A stretch of 38,826 bases of DNA from an uncultured bacterium. GTDB taxonomy: Bacteria > Bacillota > Clostridia > Lachnospirales > Lachnospiraceae. Below, in pieces: positions 23,759 through 33,146 of the stretch. The notes under the pieces are model-generated. The model saw only the letters and a program-made list of their open reading frames with translations, was not told the DNA's origin and searched no databases. The stretch's first letter is position 1. Each line of letters begins with the position of its first letter. The stretch spans positions 1 to 38,826 of the forward strand of contig CAMSTY010000034.1 in the NCBI GenBank assembly GCA_947063875.1, read 5' to 3'. The translations under genes were made by a program, and so were the position numbers.

Positions 23759-24880
23759 TTACAACGTATATCTCTCGTTTTTTTCCACCACAATCCGAAC
23801 GTTTCCCGGTTCTCCGATATAAGTGGTATTGGCCCGAATGGTATCACGGCTTTCTACGATACAATTTTCAATCACCGTATTATCGCCGATATAAACATCG
23901 TTTAAAATAATGGAATTTTTGATTACACAATTATTTCCCACATAAACCTTCTTAAACAGAATGGAATTTTCCACCGTGCCGTTGATGATGGAACCGCTTG
24001 AAATCAGGCTGTTCTTCACCATCGCCCCCGGATTATATTTTGCAGGGGGAAGGTCGTCCACTTTGGAATACACATCCGGATAGTCTTTAAAGAAATATTT
24101 GCGCACTTCCGGCTTTAAAAAGTCCATATTCGTCCGATAATAGGAATCCACCGAAGCAATATTGCTCCAGTAAGTATTCAGACGATAAGCAAATATCCGC
24201 TTCAGGTTCTTATAGCGCACCAGAATGTCGCGCACCAAATCTACCCGATCCTCCGCCGCACACCGCTCGATCAGTTCAATCAGCTGGCGGCGCCGGATCA
24301 CATAGATTCCGCAGGAGACAAGGTTCCCCGTCGCCACCATGGGTTTCTCTTCAAATTCCACGATCCGTCCGTCATCGTTGACCACTATATTCCCGAAACG
24401 GGTCACATCTTCCCCTTCCGGAAGCTGCGTGCACACTACCGTGATATCTGCTTTCTTCTCAATATGATGTTCCAGTACCGTATTATAATCCAGCTTATAA
24501 ATCCCGTCACCGGAAGTAATCACCACATACGGTTCATGACTGTTCTTCAAAAACGCCAGGTTCTGATACAATGCATCCGCGGTTCCCCGGTACCAATCGC
24601 TGTTCTCTGTGGTAATCGTAGGCGTAAACACATACAGGCCGCCCTGTTTCCTTCCGAAATCCCACCATTTAGAAGAACTTAAATGTTCGTTCAGCGAACG
24701 GGAATTGTACTGGGTAAACACTGCCACATTCTGAATATGGGAATTGCTCATATTACTCAGCACAAAATCAATACTCCGGTAACTTCCGGCAACCGGCATT
24801 GCGGATATGGCACGTCTGTTGGACAATTCCCTCATCCGTTTGCTGTTGCCGCCTGCCAAAACAATACCAATCGCTCTCAT
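23759..24880 (-). CDS. glgD: Glucose-1-phosphate adenylyltransferase subunit GlgD
   Basis: 373 residues; its ATG overlaps the glgC stop by 4 bp (ATGA-type coupling). The nucleotidyltransferase fold is present, but the phosphate loop reads [16 protein letters not shown] instead of the GGxGxRL of active subunits. A left-handed beta-helix repeat region follows at about 290-365 ([31 protein letters not shown]). This is the non-catalytic or weakly active GlgD partner of Firmicutes, which stimulates GlgC. The two together make ADP-glucose for glycogen (granulose) synthesis. No glycogen synthase or branching enzyme is in this window. Confidence 0.95.
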   Translation of the reverse strand: MRAIGIVLAGGNSKRMRELSNRRAISAMPVAGSYRSIDFVLSNMSNSHIQNVAVFTQYNSRSLNEHLSSSKWWDFGRKQGGLYVFTPTITTENSDWYRGTADALYQNLAFLKNSHEPYVVITSGDGIYKLDYNTVLEHHIEKKADITVVCTQLPEGEDVTRFGNIVVNDDGRIVEFEEKPMVATGNLVSCGIYVIRRRQLIELIERCAAEDRVDLVRDILVRYKNLKRIFAYRLNTYWSNIASVDSYYRTNMDFLKPEVRKYFFKDYPDVYSKVDDLPPAKYNPGAMVKNSLISSGSIINGTVENSILFKKVYVGNNCVIKNSIILNDVYIGDNTVIENCIVESRDTIRANTTYIGEPGNVRIVVEKNERYTL

Positions 24881-26151
24881 TGTATATCACCTGCCTTTAT
24901 AATGGATTCCCCTCCGGCCAGCATTCCCCCTGCATAGTCCACCGCGGATGTGATGCCGGATATCGCCGTATTCTTGCCTATCTTTACATTTTCCGGAATC
25001 ACGCTATGCTCGCCGACGGTAACCAGGTCAAACTGATACACCTTGGGGTCATAAGTACTGGGAGCATACTCCCCCACGCCCAGTTGTGCCCCGGCCCCCA
25101 CCGTACTGTCCTCAGCTACAATCGCTTTTGTGACTTTGGCGCCTTCGCCGATTACGCTGTCCCGCATGATAATGGAATCCCGGACCACCGCGCCCTTCTG
25201 AATCATGACGCCGGCGCCGATCACGGAATTATGTACTTCTCCGTAAATCTCTGTCCCTTCGCCGATGATGCTGCGATCAATCACGGCTTCCGCCGCCACA
25301 TACTGAGGCGGAATGATATCGCTCTTGGTATAGATCTTCCAGTATTCTTCGTAAAGATTGAACTCCGGAATAATGTCGATCAGTTCCATATTAGCTTCCC
25401 AATACGATCCCAGCGTACCCACATCCTTCCAGTAGCCGTTATACTCATAGGCAAAGATCCTCTTGCCGCCGCCATGGCAATGCGGAATGATATGTTTGCC
25501 AAAATCACAGCCCGGTTCCTCTGACAAATGAATCAGGGCCTCCCTCAGCACCGGCCAGCTGAAGATATAAATACCCATGGAAGCAAGATTGCTTCTGGGT
25601 TTCGCCGGCTTTTCCTCAAACTCCACAATACGGTTCGTATCATCTGTAATGACAATGCCGAAACGGCTGGCTTCCTCTATCGGCACCGGCATCGCGGCAA
25701 TGGTAACATCCGCATTATTCGCTTTGTGGTACTCGAGCATCACTTCATAGTCCATCTTATAAATATGATCACCCGACAGGATCAGCACATAATCCGGGTT
25801 ATAGGTTTCCATAAACTCCAGATTCTGAAAAATCGCATTGGCGGTGCCGGTATACCAATCGCTGCCTTTACTCTTTTCGTAAGGAGGCAGGATCGTGACT
25901 CCCCCCACATTACGGTCCAAATCCCACGGAATGCCGATTCCAATATGGGTATTCAGGCGCAAAGGCTGATATTGTGTCAGTACTCCGACGGTATCTACGC
26001 CTGAATTGATGCAATTACTCAAAGGAAAGTCGATGATTCTGTACTTTCCCCCGAAGGAGACCGCCGGCTTTGCGACCTTCTGCGTCAGCACTCCCAAACG
26101 GCTGCCCTGCCCTCCCGCCAATAGCATGGCAATCATTTCTTTCTTAATCAC
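24877..26151 (-). CDS. glgC: Glucose-1-phosphate adenylyltransferase GlgC
   Basis: 424 residues with a GTG start (26151-26149) behind GAGGTGATAGC. Catalytic motifs are intact: [43 protein letters not shown] near 9-52, [23 protein letters not shown] with the catalytic aspartate, and [20 protein letters not shown]. The C-terminal beta-helix repeats run from about 290 to 400. It makes ADP-glucose from glucose-1-phosphate and ATP, the committed step to glycogen. It is the first gene of glgC-glgD-spoVG. Confidence 0.97.
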   Translation of the reverse strand: MIKKEMIAMLLAGGQGSRLGVLTQKVAKPAVSFGGKYRIIDFPLSNCINSGVDTVGVLTQYQPLRLNTHIGIGIPWDLDRNVGGVTILPPYEKSKGSDWYTGTANAIFQNLEFMETYNPDYVLILSGDHIYKMDYEVMLEYHKANNADVTIAAMPVPIEEASRFGIVITDDTNRIVEFEEKPAKPRSNLASMGIYIFSWPVLREALIHLSEEPGCDFGKHIIPHCHGGGKRIFAYEYNGYWKDVGTLGSYWEANMELIDIIPEFNLYEEYWKIYTKSDIIPPQYVAAEAVIDRSIIGEGTEIYGEVHNSVIGAGVMIQKGAVVRDSIIMRDSVIGEGAKVTKAIVAEDSTVGAGAQLGVGEYAPSTYDPKVYQFDLVTVGEHSVIPENVKIGKNTAISGITSAVDYAGGMLAGGESIIKAGDIQ

Positions 26152-26186
26152 GCTATCACCTCGCTGTAGTATTTTGTATAGGTATA

Positions 26187-26215
26187 ATTATAGCACATAA
26201 CAAAAAAATAGTGAA
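26187..26215 (-). promoter_or_regulatory. Promoter of glgC-glgD-spoVG
   Basis: On the minus strand, TTCACT (26215-26210) and TATAAT (26192-26187) are 17 bp apart, about 36 bp before the glgC start. The -35 box overlaps the palindrome listed next. Confidence 0.65.
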
Positions 26216-26250
26216 CAAATTTTTTGTTCATTTTTAAGATTTTTTGTTCA
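26212..26250. promoter_or_regulatory. Palindromic operator plus extra half-site at the glgC promoter
   Basis: TGAACAA (26212-26218) and TTGTTCA (26224-26230) form a palindrome with a 5-bp centre. A third half-site TTGTTCA lies at 26244-26250, exactly 20 bp (two helical turns) from the second. The regulator is unknown. Confidence 0.5.
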
Positions 26251-26338
26251 TTTTCCGACATCTTTTGTATGATTTCATTTTTTTAGCAGATAGCGCAGAA
26301 ATGTCAGAAAAAGTACGTAAGAAAGCCATCTCTTGCCC

Positions 26339-26367
26339 TTGAATCCTTTAAAAAAATAAAGTATAAT
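26339..26367 (+). promoter_or_regulatory. Promoter of asnS
   Basis: TTGAAT (26339-26344) and TATAAT (26362-26367) with a 17-bp spacer, 37 bp before the asnS start. The leader is too short for a T-box. Confidence 0.7.
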
Positions 26368-26403
26368 CGCCATATAGCACCAAAGCTTGAAAGGAGAACC
26401 ATC

Positions 26404-27795
26404 ATGGATTTAATTACCATAAGAGAATTATACCGAAACCGGGAAGAATATCTGGACAAGGAGATTTCCGTAGGCGGATGGGTCCGCAGTGTACGCGGTT
26501 CCAAAGCATTCGGCTTTATTGTCGTCAGTGACGGCAGCTATTTTGATACGCTTCAGGTTGTTTACCATGACACCATGGCCAATTTTTCCCAGATCAGCAA
26601 GCTGAATGTCGGCGCTGCCATCCTGGTGAAGGGCGCCCTGGTCGCTACCCCTGACGCCAAACAGCCTTTTGAGATCCAGGCGTCGGAAGTGACGATAGAA
26701 GGCGCTTCCGCCCCTGATTATCCTTTGCAGAAAAAGCGGCACTCCCTGGAATATCTTCGCACCATCACCCACCTGCGTGCCCGCACCAATACCTTCCAGG
26801 CCGTGTTCCGCGTCCGCTCCTTGATTGCCTACGCAATTCACCAGTATTTCCAGGAACGCGATTTCGTCTATGTCCATACTCCCCTGATCACCGGAAGCGA
26901 TTGCGAGGGCGCCGGGGAAATGTTCCAGGTGACTACAATGGATTTGGACAACATTCCCGTAAAGGAAGACCATTCTGTGGATTTCACCAAGGATTTCTTC
27001 GGCAAGCCCACCAACCTCACGGTCAGCGGGCAGCTAAACGGCGAGACCTATGCCATGGCCTTCCGCAACATCTATACCTTTGGCCCCACATTCCGGGCGG
27101 AGAATTCCAATACCACCCGCCATGCGGCTGAATTCTGGATGATCGAACCGGAGATGGCGTTTGCTGACCTGCAGGATAATATGGCCGTTGCTGAGGGAAT
27201 GCTGAAACATATCATTCATTATGTGCTGGAGCACGCACCAGAGGAAATGGCATTCTTTAACAGTTTTATTGACAAAGGCCTGCTGGAGCGTTTACATGGC
27301 GTACTCAACTCCGAATTTGCGCATGTGACCTATACGGAGGCCATCCAGCTCCTGGAAAAGAACAATGACAACTTTGATTATAAGGTGTCCTGGGGTTGCG
27401 ATTTGCAGACCGAGCATGAACGTTATCTGACGGAGCAGGTCTATAAACGCCCTGTATTTGTCACGGATTATCCCAAAGAAATCAAAGCTTTCTACATGAA
27501 GATGAATCCGGACAACAAAACCGTAGCAGCCATGGACTGCCTGGTTCCCGGTATCGGTGAAATTATCGGCGGCAGTCAGCGTGAGGATGATTATGACAAG
27601 CTTCTGGCCCGCATGAAAGAACTTGGCCTGAAGGAAGAAGATTATGGTTTTTACCTTGATCTGCGCAAATATGGCTCCGCCCGCCACTCCGGCTTTGGCC
27701 TTGGCTTTGAACGCTGCGTCATGTATCTGACCGGTATGAGCAATATCCGCGATGTCATCCCCTTCCCGAGAACCGTTGGCAACTGCGAATTATAA
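26404..27795 (+). CDS. asnS: Asparaginyl-tRNA synthetase
   Basis: 463 residues; ATG behind GAAAGGAGAA. The N-terminal OB-fold anticodon-binding domain (about 15-110) shows [25 protein letters not shown]. The class II core has motif 1 near [16 protein letters not shown], motif 2 [25 protein letters not shown] and motif 3 [15 protein letters not shown]. The ENSNTTRH string and the [11 protein letters not shown] segment mark AsnRS rather than AspRS. It charges tRNA-Asn. A YhaO/YhaN pair follows after 47 bp on the same strand. Confidence 0.97.
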   Translation: MDLITIRELYRNREEYLDKEISVGGWVRSVRGSKAFGFIVVSDGSYFDTLQVVYHDTMANFSQISKLNVGAAILVKGALVATPDAKQPFEIQASEVTIEGASAPDYPLQKKRHSLEYLRTITHLRARTNTFQAVFRVRSLIAYAIHQYFQERDFVYVHTPLITGSDCEGAGEMFQVTTMDLDNIPVKEDHSVDFTKDFFGKPTNLTVSGQLNGETYAMAFRNIYTFGPTFRAENSNTTRHAAEFWMIEPEMAFADLQDNMAVAEGMLKHIIHYVLEHAPEEMAFFNSFIDKGLLERLHGVLNSEFAHVTYTEAIQLLEKNNDNFDYKVSWGCDLQTEHERYLTEQVYKRPVFVTDYPKEIKAFYMKMNPDNKTVAAMDCLVPGIGEIIGGSQREDDYDKLLARMKELGLKEEDYGFYLDLRKYGSARHSGFGLGFERCVMYLTGMSNIRDVIPFPRTVGNCEL

Positions 27796-27842
27796 GGCAT
27801 CGCCTTTCAAGACACCTGATCACCACAGTTAAAGGAGTTTCC

Positions 27843-28913
27843 ATGAAATTCATCCACACCGCAGACATTCACTGGGGCATGAACCCCGACAGCGATAAAC
27901 CCTGGAGCCGCGACCGCGCACAGGCCATCAAAGATACCTTTTCTGAGATTGTCCGTCAGGCCAGGCTCAGGGATGCCGATTTTCTGTTTGTTGCCGGAGA
28001 CCTTTTCCATCGTCAACCCCTGCTTCGGGACCTGAAGGAGGTCAATTATCTGTTCTCCACCATCCCTGGCATCCAGGTTGTCCTGATCGCCGGCAACCAT
28101 GACCGGATACGCCCGAATTCTGCCCTGCGCAGTTTTTCCTGGTGCTCCAATGTGACCTGGCTGACAGAAGAAACCCCCTCTTCTCTTATTTTTGAAAAAC
28201 AGAATGTCGACGTGACCGGGTTCTCCTACCATACGGCTGAAATTACGGAACCCAGGCTAAAAGATGTGGTCCCCCCCGATGCGCCGCGCATCCACATTCT
28301 GCTGGCCCACGGCGGGGACGGCGCCCATCTCCCTCTTGAAAAAAAACAATTCGCTTCCTCTGGCTTCTCCTATGCCGCCCTGGGGCATATCCACAAACCG
28401 GAGCTGGCGCCGGATCTGTCTTATGCCTATCCAGGTTCCCCGGAGCCTCTTGACAAAACCGAGACCGGACGTCACGGCATGGTATATGGAGAAATCAGTC
28501 CCACCACCAGGCAGGTCACACGTCTGGAATTCATCCCGCTTGCCCAGGCGCAATATGTCCCTCTCGTGATCCACGTAACGCCGGCCACCACGAACGGGGA
28601 ACTCTCCGACCGCATTTTTGATGAAGCCAGCCGCCGGGGACTGGAACATATCTACCGCTTCCGCATCCGCGGCATGCGTGATCCGGATATCCGTTTTGAC
28701 TTAAATCCGCTGGAGCGCAAGATCCAGGTCGTGGAAATCCTGGATGAGTCGGAACCCCAGTATGACTTCAGCCGCCTGTTTGCGGAACATCCCGGCGATA
28801 TGATCGGCTTTTATATCCGCGCCCTGCAAAAGGAAGAGATGAGTTCCATCGAAAAAAAGGCGCTCTATTATGGGATCGATGCCTTGCTTTGCACCATGGA
28901 TGAGAGGAGATAA
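27843..28913 (+). CDS. yhaO: Metallophosphoesterase, SbcD/YhaO-like nuclease subunit
   Basis: 356 residues; ATG behind AAAGGAG. The calcineurin-like metal-binding motifs are in order: HTADIHWG (D8, H10), VAGDLFHRQ, IAGNHDRI, LLAHGGDG and LGHIHKPEL. A C-terminal cap domain (about 235-356) follows. It is the Mre11/SbcD-type partner of the ATPase in the next gene, 14 bp away. Known relatives process DNA ends; the YhaO/YhaN pair itself is poorly characterised. Confidence 0.9.
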   Translation: MKFIHTADIHWGMNPDSDKPWSRDRAQAIKDTFSEIVRQARLRDADFLFVAGDLFHRQPLLRDLKEVNYLFSTIPGIQVVLIAGNHDRIRPNSALRSFSWCSNVTWLTEETPSSLIFEKQNVDVTGFSYHTAEITEPRLKDVVPPDAPRIHILLAHGGDGAHLPLEKKQFASSGFSYAALGHIHKPELAPDLSYAYPGSPEPLDKTETGRHGMVYGEISPTTRQVTRLEFIPLAQAQYVPLVIHVTPATTNGELSDRIFDEASRRGLEHIYRFRIRGMRDPDIRFDLNPLERKIQVVEILDESEPQYDFSRLFAEHPGDMIGFYIRALQKEEMSSIEKKALYYGIDALLCTMDERR

Positions 28914-28927
28914 GGAGGCTTGACAGA

Positions 28928-30811
28928 ATGAAATTACTGGATTTACACATTGACGGATTCGGTAAATTTCACGACCGTGACCTGACATTTTCAGACGGTC
29001 TGAATATCGTATACGGCAAAAATGAAGCCGGAAAATCCACAATCCACACCTTTGTCCGCTGTATGTTGTTTGGTTTGGAACGAGGCCGGGGCCGCGCCTC
29101 CCGCAATGATGCTTATTCGCACTTTGATCCCTGGGACCGCCAGTCCGCCTACGGAGGACAGATGCGGATAGAACAGAACGGCACAATCTACCGGATTGAA
29201 CGGAATTTCCAAAAAGACAAAAAATCCCTGGCCGTCATCAACGAAACCCTGGGCAGACAGATCGAACCGACCAAAGCCTTTTGGGACGAACTTCTGTGCG
29301 GGTTAAGCGAAACCACCTATATGAATACGATAAGTATCGGACAGCTGAAAAGCGTTACGGATGGAGGCATGGTCGCCGAACTGCGCAATTATATTGCCAA
29401 TATGAACACTTCCGGCAATATGTCCTTAAACATCACCCGCGCCACTTCCCGCCTGCGAAGCCGGCGCAAAGAGTTTGACCAGCAGCTGGACCCGGAAGCA
29501 GCCAGAAATTATGCTACCATCCAAGGTGAGATCCGCGCAATCGAACGAGAGATTTCCGCACCGGAATACGAAAACCAGCTCCAGGCTTATCAGGACATGC
29601 GGTCCCGGATTCACGCTCAGATTGCGCAGAAACAGGAAGAGCGGGAATCGTTGCTGCAGAAGATGGCCTCCGCAAAACAGGCTTTGGCCAGCGCCCAGTT
29701 TTCCGATGAAGAATCGGTCGTACACTACCGCGGCGAGACCTGCGATACTTACGACGCCTATGAGACTGCCGTAAATGCCTGTTCACGCAAATCCCGGGTT
29801 GCCCTTGCCGTCCTCTCCTTTGTCATCGCGGCGCTCACCGGAGGATTCACTGTTTTTGTCGCTGTCCAGGAACATGCCCGAATGACTGCCCTGGCTGATA
29901 CCGGGCCTCTTTTAAGCCTCCACAATCCTGCTTTTTTCCTGATCTGCGCCCTCGCCGTTTTTACCATGCTCTTTACCGTAACCGGTATTGTATTGATCCT
30001 TGGAAGAAAACGGGAGCAGCAAAATCTTGCCTATACTGGCAAGCTCTTGCAGGAAGTATTCTCCCGCCATCTCGGAGACCCGACAGTCTCCAAAGAAGCT
30101 ATGGATGCCTTTCTTGGCCGCATGGAAGAATACATCCGGCTTGGACAGGCGATTCTCCGCTCGGAAGCTTCCATCGAAATTCAGGCCGGAGAAATCGCCG
30201 CTTTGAAAGAACAGGTCAGTTCCTGTGACGATGTCATATCCAAGCAGCAGAAAACCCAATGGGAATTGGAAAAAAAGCTGGATCGTCTGGCTCAATACAA
30301 GGACCAGGCCGAAACGCTCAAACAGGTATTGGAAGAAAATGACCGTATCCGCGAGGAAATCTCTGCCATCGATCTGGCGCTGGATACCATGACCGAGTTG
30401 TCCTCCACGATTCGCAATTCCTTCGGCCTCTACCTGAATAAGGCGGCCTCGGATATGATTGGCGAGATCACCGGAAACATCTACGACAGCATGAGTGTAG
30501 ACGAAAATCTGGATCTGTTTCTGAATACGCGCACCAAGCTGGTGCCTGTTTCCCAGGTCAGCAGCGGCACCATTGACCAGGTGTACCTGGCCCTCCGCCT
30601 CGCTGCCGCCCGCCTGATTCAAAAAGGGCATGACCAGATGCCGTTGATTTTTGACGACAGTTTTGTACAGTATGATGATGACCGGTTGCGAATCGCATTG
30701 AAATGGCTTTCTCATGCTTATGAAAATCAGATGATTATTTTCACTTGCCATCAGAGAGAAGCGCAGATGATGACCGCAAACCAGATACCCTTTTGCCTGA
30801 TCGAAATTTAG
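28928..30811 (+). CDS. yhaN: SMC/Rad50-like ATPase with a central membrane hairpin, YhaN-like
   Basis: 627 residues; ATG behind AAGGAGGC. The N-terminal half-ATPase has Walker A YGKNEAGKST at about 29-38 and FGLERGRGRASRNDAY. Coiled-coil stretches lie at about 195-260 and 395-490. Between them are two hydrophobic segments, about 290-313 and 334-358, that would form a membrane hairpin at the tip of the coil. The C-terminal half has the signature VSSGTIDQVYLALRLA (544-559), Walker B MPLIFDDSFVQYDD (571-584) and an H-loop TCHQRE (606-611). Bacillus YhaN is far longer, so this is a compact version. It pairs with the upstream phosphoesterase; the membrane hairpin suggests the complex sits at the cell membrane. 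Confidence 0.88.
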   Translation: MKLLDLHIDGFGKFHDRDLTFSDGLNIVYGKNEAGKSTIHTFVRCMLFGLERGRGRASRNDAYSHFDPWDRQSAYGGQMRIEQNGTIYRIERNFQKDKKSLAVINETLGRQIEPTKAFWDELLCGLSETTYMNTISIGQLKSVTDGGMVAELRNYIANMNTSGNMSLNITRATSRLRSRRKEFDQQLDPEAARNYATIQGEIRAIEREISAPEYENQLQAYQDMRSRIHAQIAQKQEERESLLQKMASAKQALASAQFSDEESVVHYRGETCDTYDAYETAVNACSRKSRVALAVLSFVIAALTGGFTVFVAVQEHARMTALADTGPLLSLHNPAFFLICALAVFTMLFTVTGIVLILGRKREQQNLAYTGKLLQEVFSRHLGDPTVSKEAMDAFLGRMEEYIRLGQAILRSEASIEIQAGEIAALKEQVSSCDDVISKQQKTQWELEKKLDRLAQYKDQAETLKQVLEENDRIREEISAIDLALDTMTELSSTIRNSFGLYLNKAASDMIGEITGNIYDSMSVDENLDLFLNTRTKLVPVSQVSSGTIDQVYLALRLAAARLIQKGHDQMPLIFDDSFVQYDDDRLRIALKWLSHAYENQMIIFTCHQREAQMMTANQIPFCLIEI

Positions 30812-30846
30812 ACCATTTTCCATCCGGCCGAACCTATGCTGACACA

Positions 30847-30899
30847 AACAAATCCGCCCCTGCCATTTTCTGTCCTGGCCGGAGCGGATCTGTTATTTT
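30847..30899 (+). terminator. Terminator after the yhaON genes
   Basis: A hairpin built on AACAAATCCGC (30847-30857) and GCGGATCTGTT (30884-30894) with inner GC pairs, followed by a T-rich ATTTTTATT. It abuts the end of the convergent lipoprotein gene. Confidence 0.75.
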
Positions 30900-31714
30900 T
30901 ATTCTCCTACTGAAATCACCGGCGAACGCTGCCCACTTTCGCCCTCCTCTTCAATCTCCTGCGAAGCCTGGGAGTCCGCAGCAGACGACTCGGTCTCCTC
31001 CGATAAGTTCTCTCCGGATACATTCCGTTCCATCTCTTCCGCCGCCGGCGCGGGCAATGTAACAGCCGCGGTTTCCGGCTCTGCCTTGATAACATTGGTG
31101 ATCTCCCCAATATCGATCGTCGGCATATTCTCTGTCCCCCCTGTCTGCATCCGGTAACGAACCATTCCCAAAAACTCCCCGGACAAGGTTATCCTGTCGC
31201 CGACCGCCAGATTGGTGGATACAATGCGTTTTTTATATTCTCCCACAATCCGGTTGCTTTCCTTTTCGCCCACTGCCAGTACAATCTGAGCCGCCGTGCT
31301 GTCAATCGACGCAAAACGCACAATCCTTCCCGAAAAACGGACCTGTTTTTTCAGATAGTCCTCCGGCTTTTCTTTCAGTTTGGCATAGTTTGTCTCTTTC
31401 CCGGACTGCTCAGATTCCTCGGATTCCTCTGCCAAGGAAGACTCCGCCTCCTTCAGCGACTCCTCCATTGCTTTTAAAGATTCCTCTGCCGCCCGAATCG
31501 ACTCCTCCGCCTCTTTCGCAATATCTGCCTCTGCCTTCTGCCCCTCCTCAGATGTATCCGCCTCTTCTGACGCATCCTCCCGTGTATCTTCCGGACCTTC
31601 CGTCTCCGTTGACTCCACAGTTTCCTCGATAGCCGCCATTTCCGCACTCTGCGGAGCACAGCCAGCCGCCAATACCATAATTCCCAGCATGATGCCCAAA
31701 TGACTCTTTTTCAT
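30899..31714 (-). CDS. Putative lipoprotein with an OB-like domain
   Basis: 271 residues from ATG 31714-31712, chosen because GGGGAGGA precedes it and a lipoprotein signal starts there: MKKSHLGIMLGIMVLAAGC with the lipid-attachment cysteine C19. Residues about 25-125 are acidic and low-complexity (E, S, A and D rich, EESIRAAEESLKAMEESLKE), probably a helical spacer from the membrane. Residues about 125-215 look like an OB fold of the tRNA_anti-like type (YLKKQVRFSGRIVRFASID, NLAVGDRITLSGEFLGMV, IDIGEITNV). A second acidic tail ends the protein. It should sit on the outer face of the membrane. Function unknown. Confidence 0.75.
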   Translation of the reverse strand: MKKSHLGIMLGIMVLAAGCAPQSAEMAAIEETVESTETEGPEDTREDASEEADTSEEGQKAEADIAKEAEESIRAAEESLKAMEESLKEAESSLAEESEESEQSGKETNYAKLKEKPEDYLKKQVRFSGRIVRFASIDSTAAQIVLAVGEKESNRIVGEYKKRIVSTNLAVGDRITLSGEFLGMVRYRMQTGGTENMPTIDIGEITNVIKAEPETAAVTLPAPAAEEMERNVSGENLSEETESSAADSQASQEIEEEGESGQRSPVISVGE

Positions 31715-31859
31715 CCGTATAATCCTCCCCAAATGGTCTCTTTTCATTTTAAGCATCTTTCTCTGCTGCGTCAATCCCTATCTATCCAAAAATTTCCTGA
31801 CAAGTTTCATTTCCCCGGTTTCATCATATTTTATAGCAACAATGTTCCTGGAGGCATTC

Positions 31860-32366
31860 ATGTCTCAATATACTCCTACATCCGGAACCATTCTTCAAAT
31901 CGAACCTCAAAGCAACACCGGCACACAGGATGGCTGCAGCCTGCGCCTTACCCTGCAGACGCTTGATCAGGGACTGGTTCAGGTCACCGTCACCGGCTCC
32001 ACCTATGTTCTCGACAACCAGCTCTTAAGAACCGGCGATCAAATAACCTGCTTTTACTCTCTCCTCGCCCCGGTCCCTCTCATCTATCCGCCTCTGTATC
32101 GCGCACTGGCAATCGTTCCTACGCCTGCGGGCACTTACGCCTCACTGGATGTTTTCACTCAAACATCCTATAACAATCAATTTGCAAACTCGGATAACAC
32201 CCTGCTCCTGAATCTTTTTAAACAAACCAGTGTCACACTTCCCAACGGCCAGCCTTTTTTGGGTTCCCTCTCCGGACATCTGCTGCTTGTAACCTATGGC
32301 GCCACTACCCGCAGTATCCCGGCTCAGACCACTCCGGACCGGGTTATTGTATTCTGCAATACCTGA
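31860..32366 (+). CDS. Conserved-looking hypothetical protein, OB-like
   Basis: 168 residues from ATG 31860, behind CTGGAGGC at good spacing. No signal peptide, membrane segment or catalytic motif is visible. The N-terminal half (SGTILQIEPQS, CSLRLTLQTLDQGLVQVTV, LLRTGDQITCFYS) reads like a small beta-barrel, followed by PLIYPPLYRALAIVPTP and a T/N-rich C-terminal half ending RVIVFCNT. Codon use and the ribosome site support a real gene. It converges with comF, with only 5 bp between the stops. I do not recognise the family. Confidence 0.65.
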   Translation: MSQYTPTSGTILQIEPQSNTGTQDGCSLRLTLQTLDQGLVQVTVTGSTYVLDNQLLRTGDQITCFYSLLAPVPLIYPPLYRALAIVPTPAGTYASLDVFTQTSYNNQFANSDNTLLLNLFKQTSVTLPNGQPFLGSLSGHLLLVTYGATTRSIPAQTTPDRVIVFCNT

Positions 32367-32371
32367 TCGCC

Positions 32372-33112
32372 TTATCTTCCATATCCAATACAGACAGCAA
32401 GGAAGTGAATCCTGGGAATCCCTGCTTCCCGCAGTACCCGCGAGCACGCTTCTATCGTGCTTCCCGTCGTATAGATATCATCTACCAGCACCACACATTG
32501 CGGAAGCCTTTCCTTCATCTCTCCGGCCTGATACCGCGGATGAAGCCGAAAGGCTTCCTGCAGATTTCTCAGTCTTTCCTGCGGATTCAGATCCCGTTGC
32601 GGGGCGGTCTTTCTGCTGCGGATCAGCAATTGATCCTCCATCAAAATCCCCCACTCCCGGCTAAGACGCCTTGCCAGTTCCTCCGCCTGGTTATATCCTC
32701 TTCTTCGCCTGCGGGAAGGATGCACCGGCACTGGCACCAGCACATCTGCCTTCCAGGAAAACACGAGTTTCCGATAGCGATACGCCATCGCTGCGCTGTA
32801 AAAATCAAGATATTCCCGTTTATTTTTATATTTTACTGCGGCCAGGGAGTGCCTTGCCGCTTCATTGTAGTTCAAAAGCGCCGCTCCGGAATCAAATGTA
32901 CGTTTGTGGCGCACACAATCAAGACAATATTCTGCCTGCTCCCCATGGATTTCTTTCCCACATTTCAAACATGTCGGCGGCTCTACCGGGGCCAGCCGGG
33001 ACACACAGCCCGGACAGATCAAGTCCCCTTTCGGCTCCACAATCCTCCCGCAGACCGGACATCTGCGCGGAAACAGCCAATCTGTCAATCCTGCCGCCAT
33101 TCTGTCTATCAT
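32372..33112 (-). CDS. comF: ComF family phosphoribosyltransferase-like protein
   Basis: 246 residues. The N-terminus holds two zinc-ribbon pairs (C18/C21 with C33/C36 and C48/C51 with C63/C66). The C-terminal phosphoribosyltransferase domain shows VLVPVPVHPSRRRRRGYNQ and the PRPP loop VVLVDDIYTTGSTI with D211, D212 and T215-T219. ComF is needed for DNA uptake during transformation in model Firmicutes; in anaerobes its role is less clear. It is 34 bp downstream of recD2 on the same strand, so the two DNA-handling genes are likely co-transcribed. Confidence 0.93.
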   Translation of the reverse strand: MIDRMAAGLTDWLFPRRCPVCGRIVEPKGDLICPGCVSRLAPVEPPTCLKCGKEIHGEQAEYCLDCVRHKRTFDSGAALLNYNEAARHSLAAVKYKNKREYLDFYSAAMAYRYRKLVFSWKADVLVPVPVHPSRRRRRGYNQAEELARRLSREWGILMEDQLLIRSRKTAPQRDLNPQERLRNLQEAFRLHPRYQAGEMKERLPQCVVLVDDIYTTGSTIEACSRVLREAGIPRIHFLAVCIGYGR

Positions 33113-33146
33113 CGATCGTCTCGTACGTTTCCTCCTTTTTTATCTC

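Noticed and set aside
26152-26403. Possible T-box or other riboswitch ahead of asnS
   Set aside because: The asnS promoter leaves a leader of about 30 nt, and no TGGNACC-type T-box sequence is present.
29912-30847. Minus-strand open frame of 311 codons
   Set aside because: Antisense to the YhaN-like ATPase, whose motifs are all in the other strand; no recognisable product.
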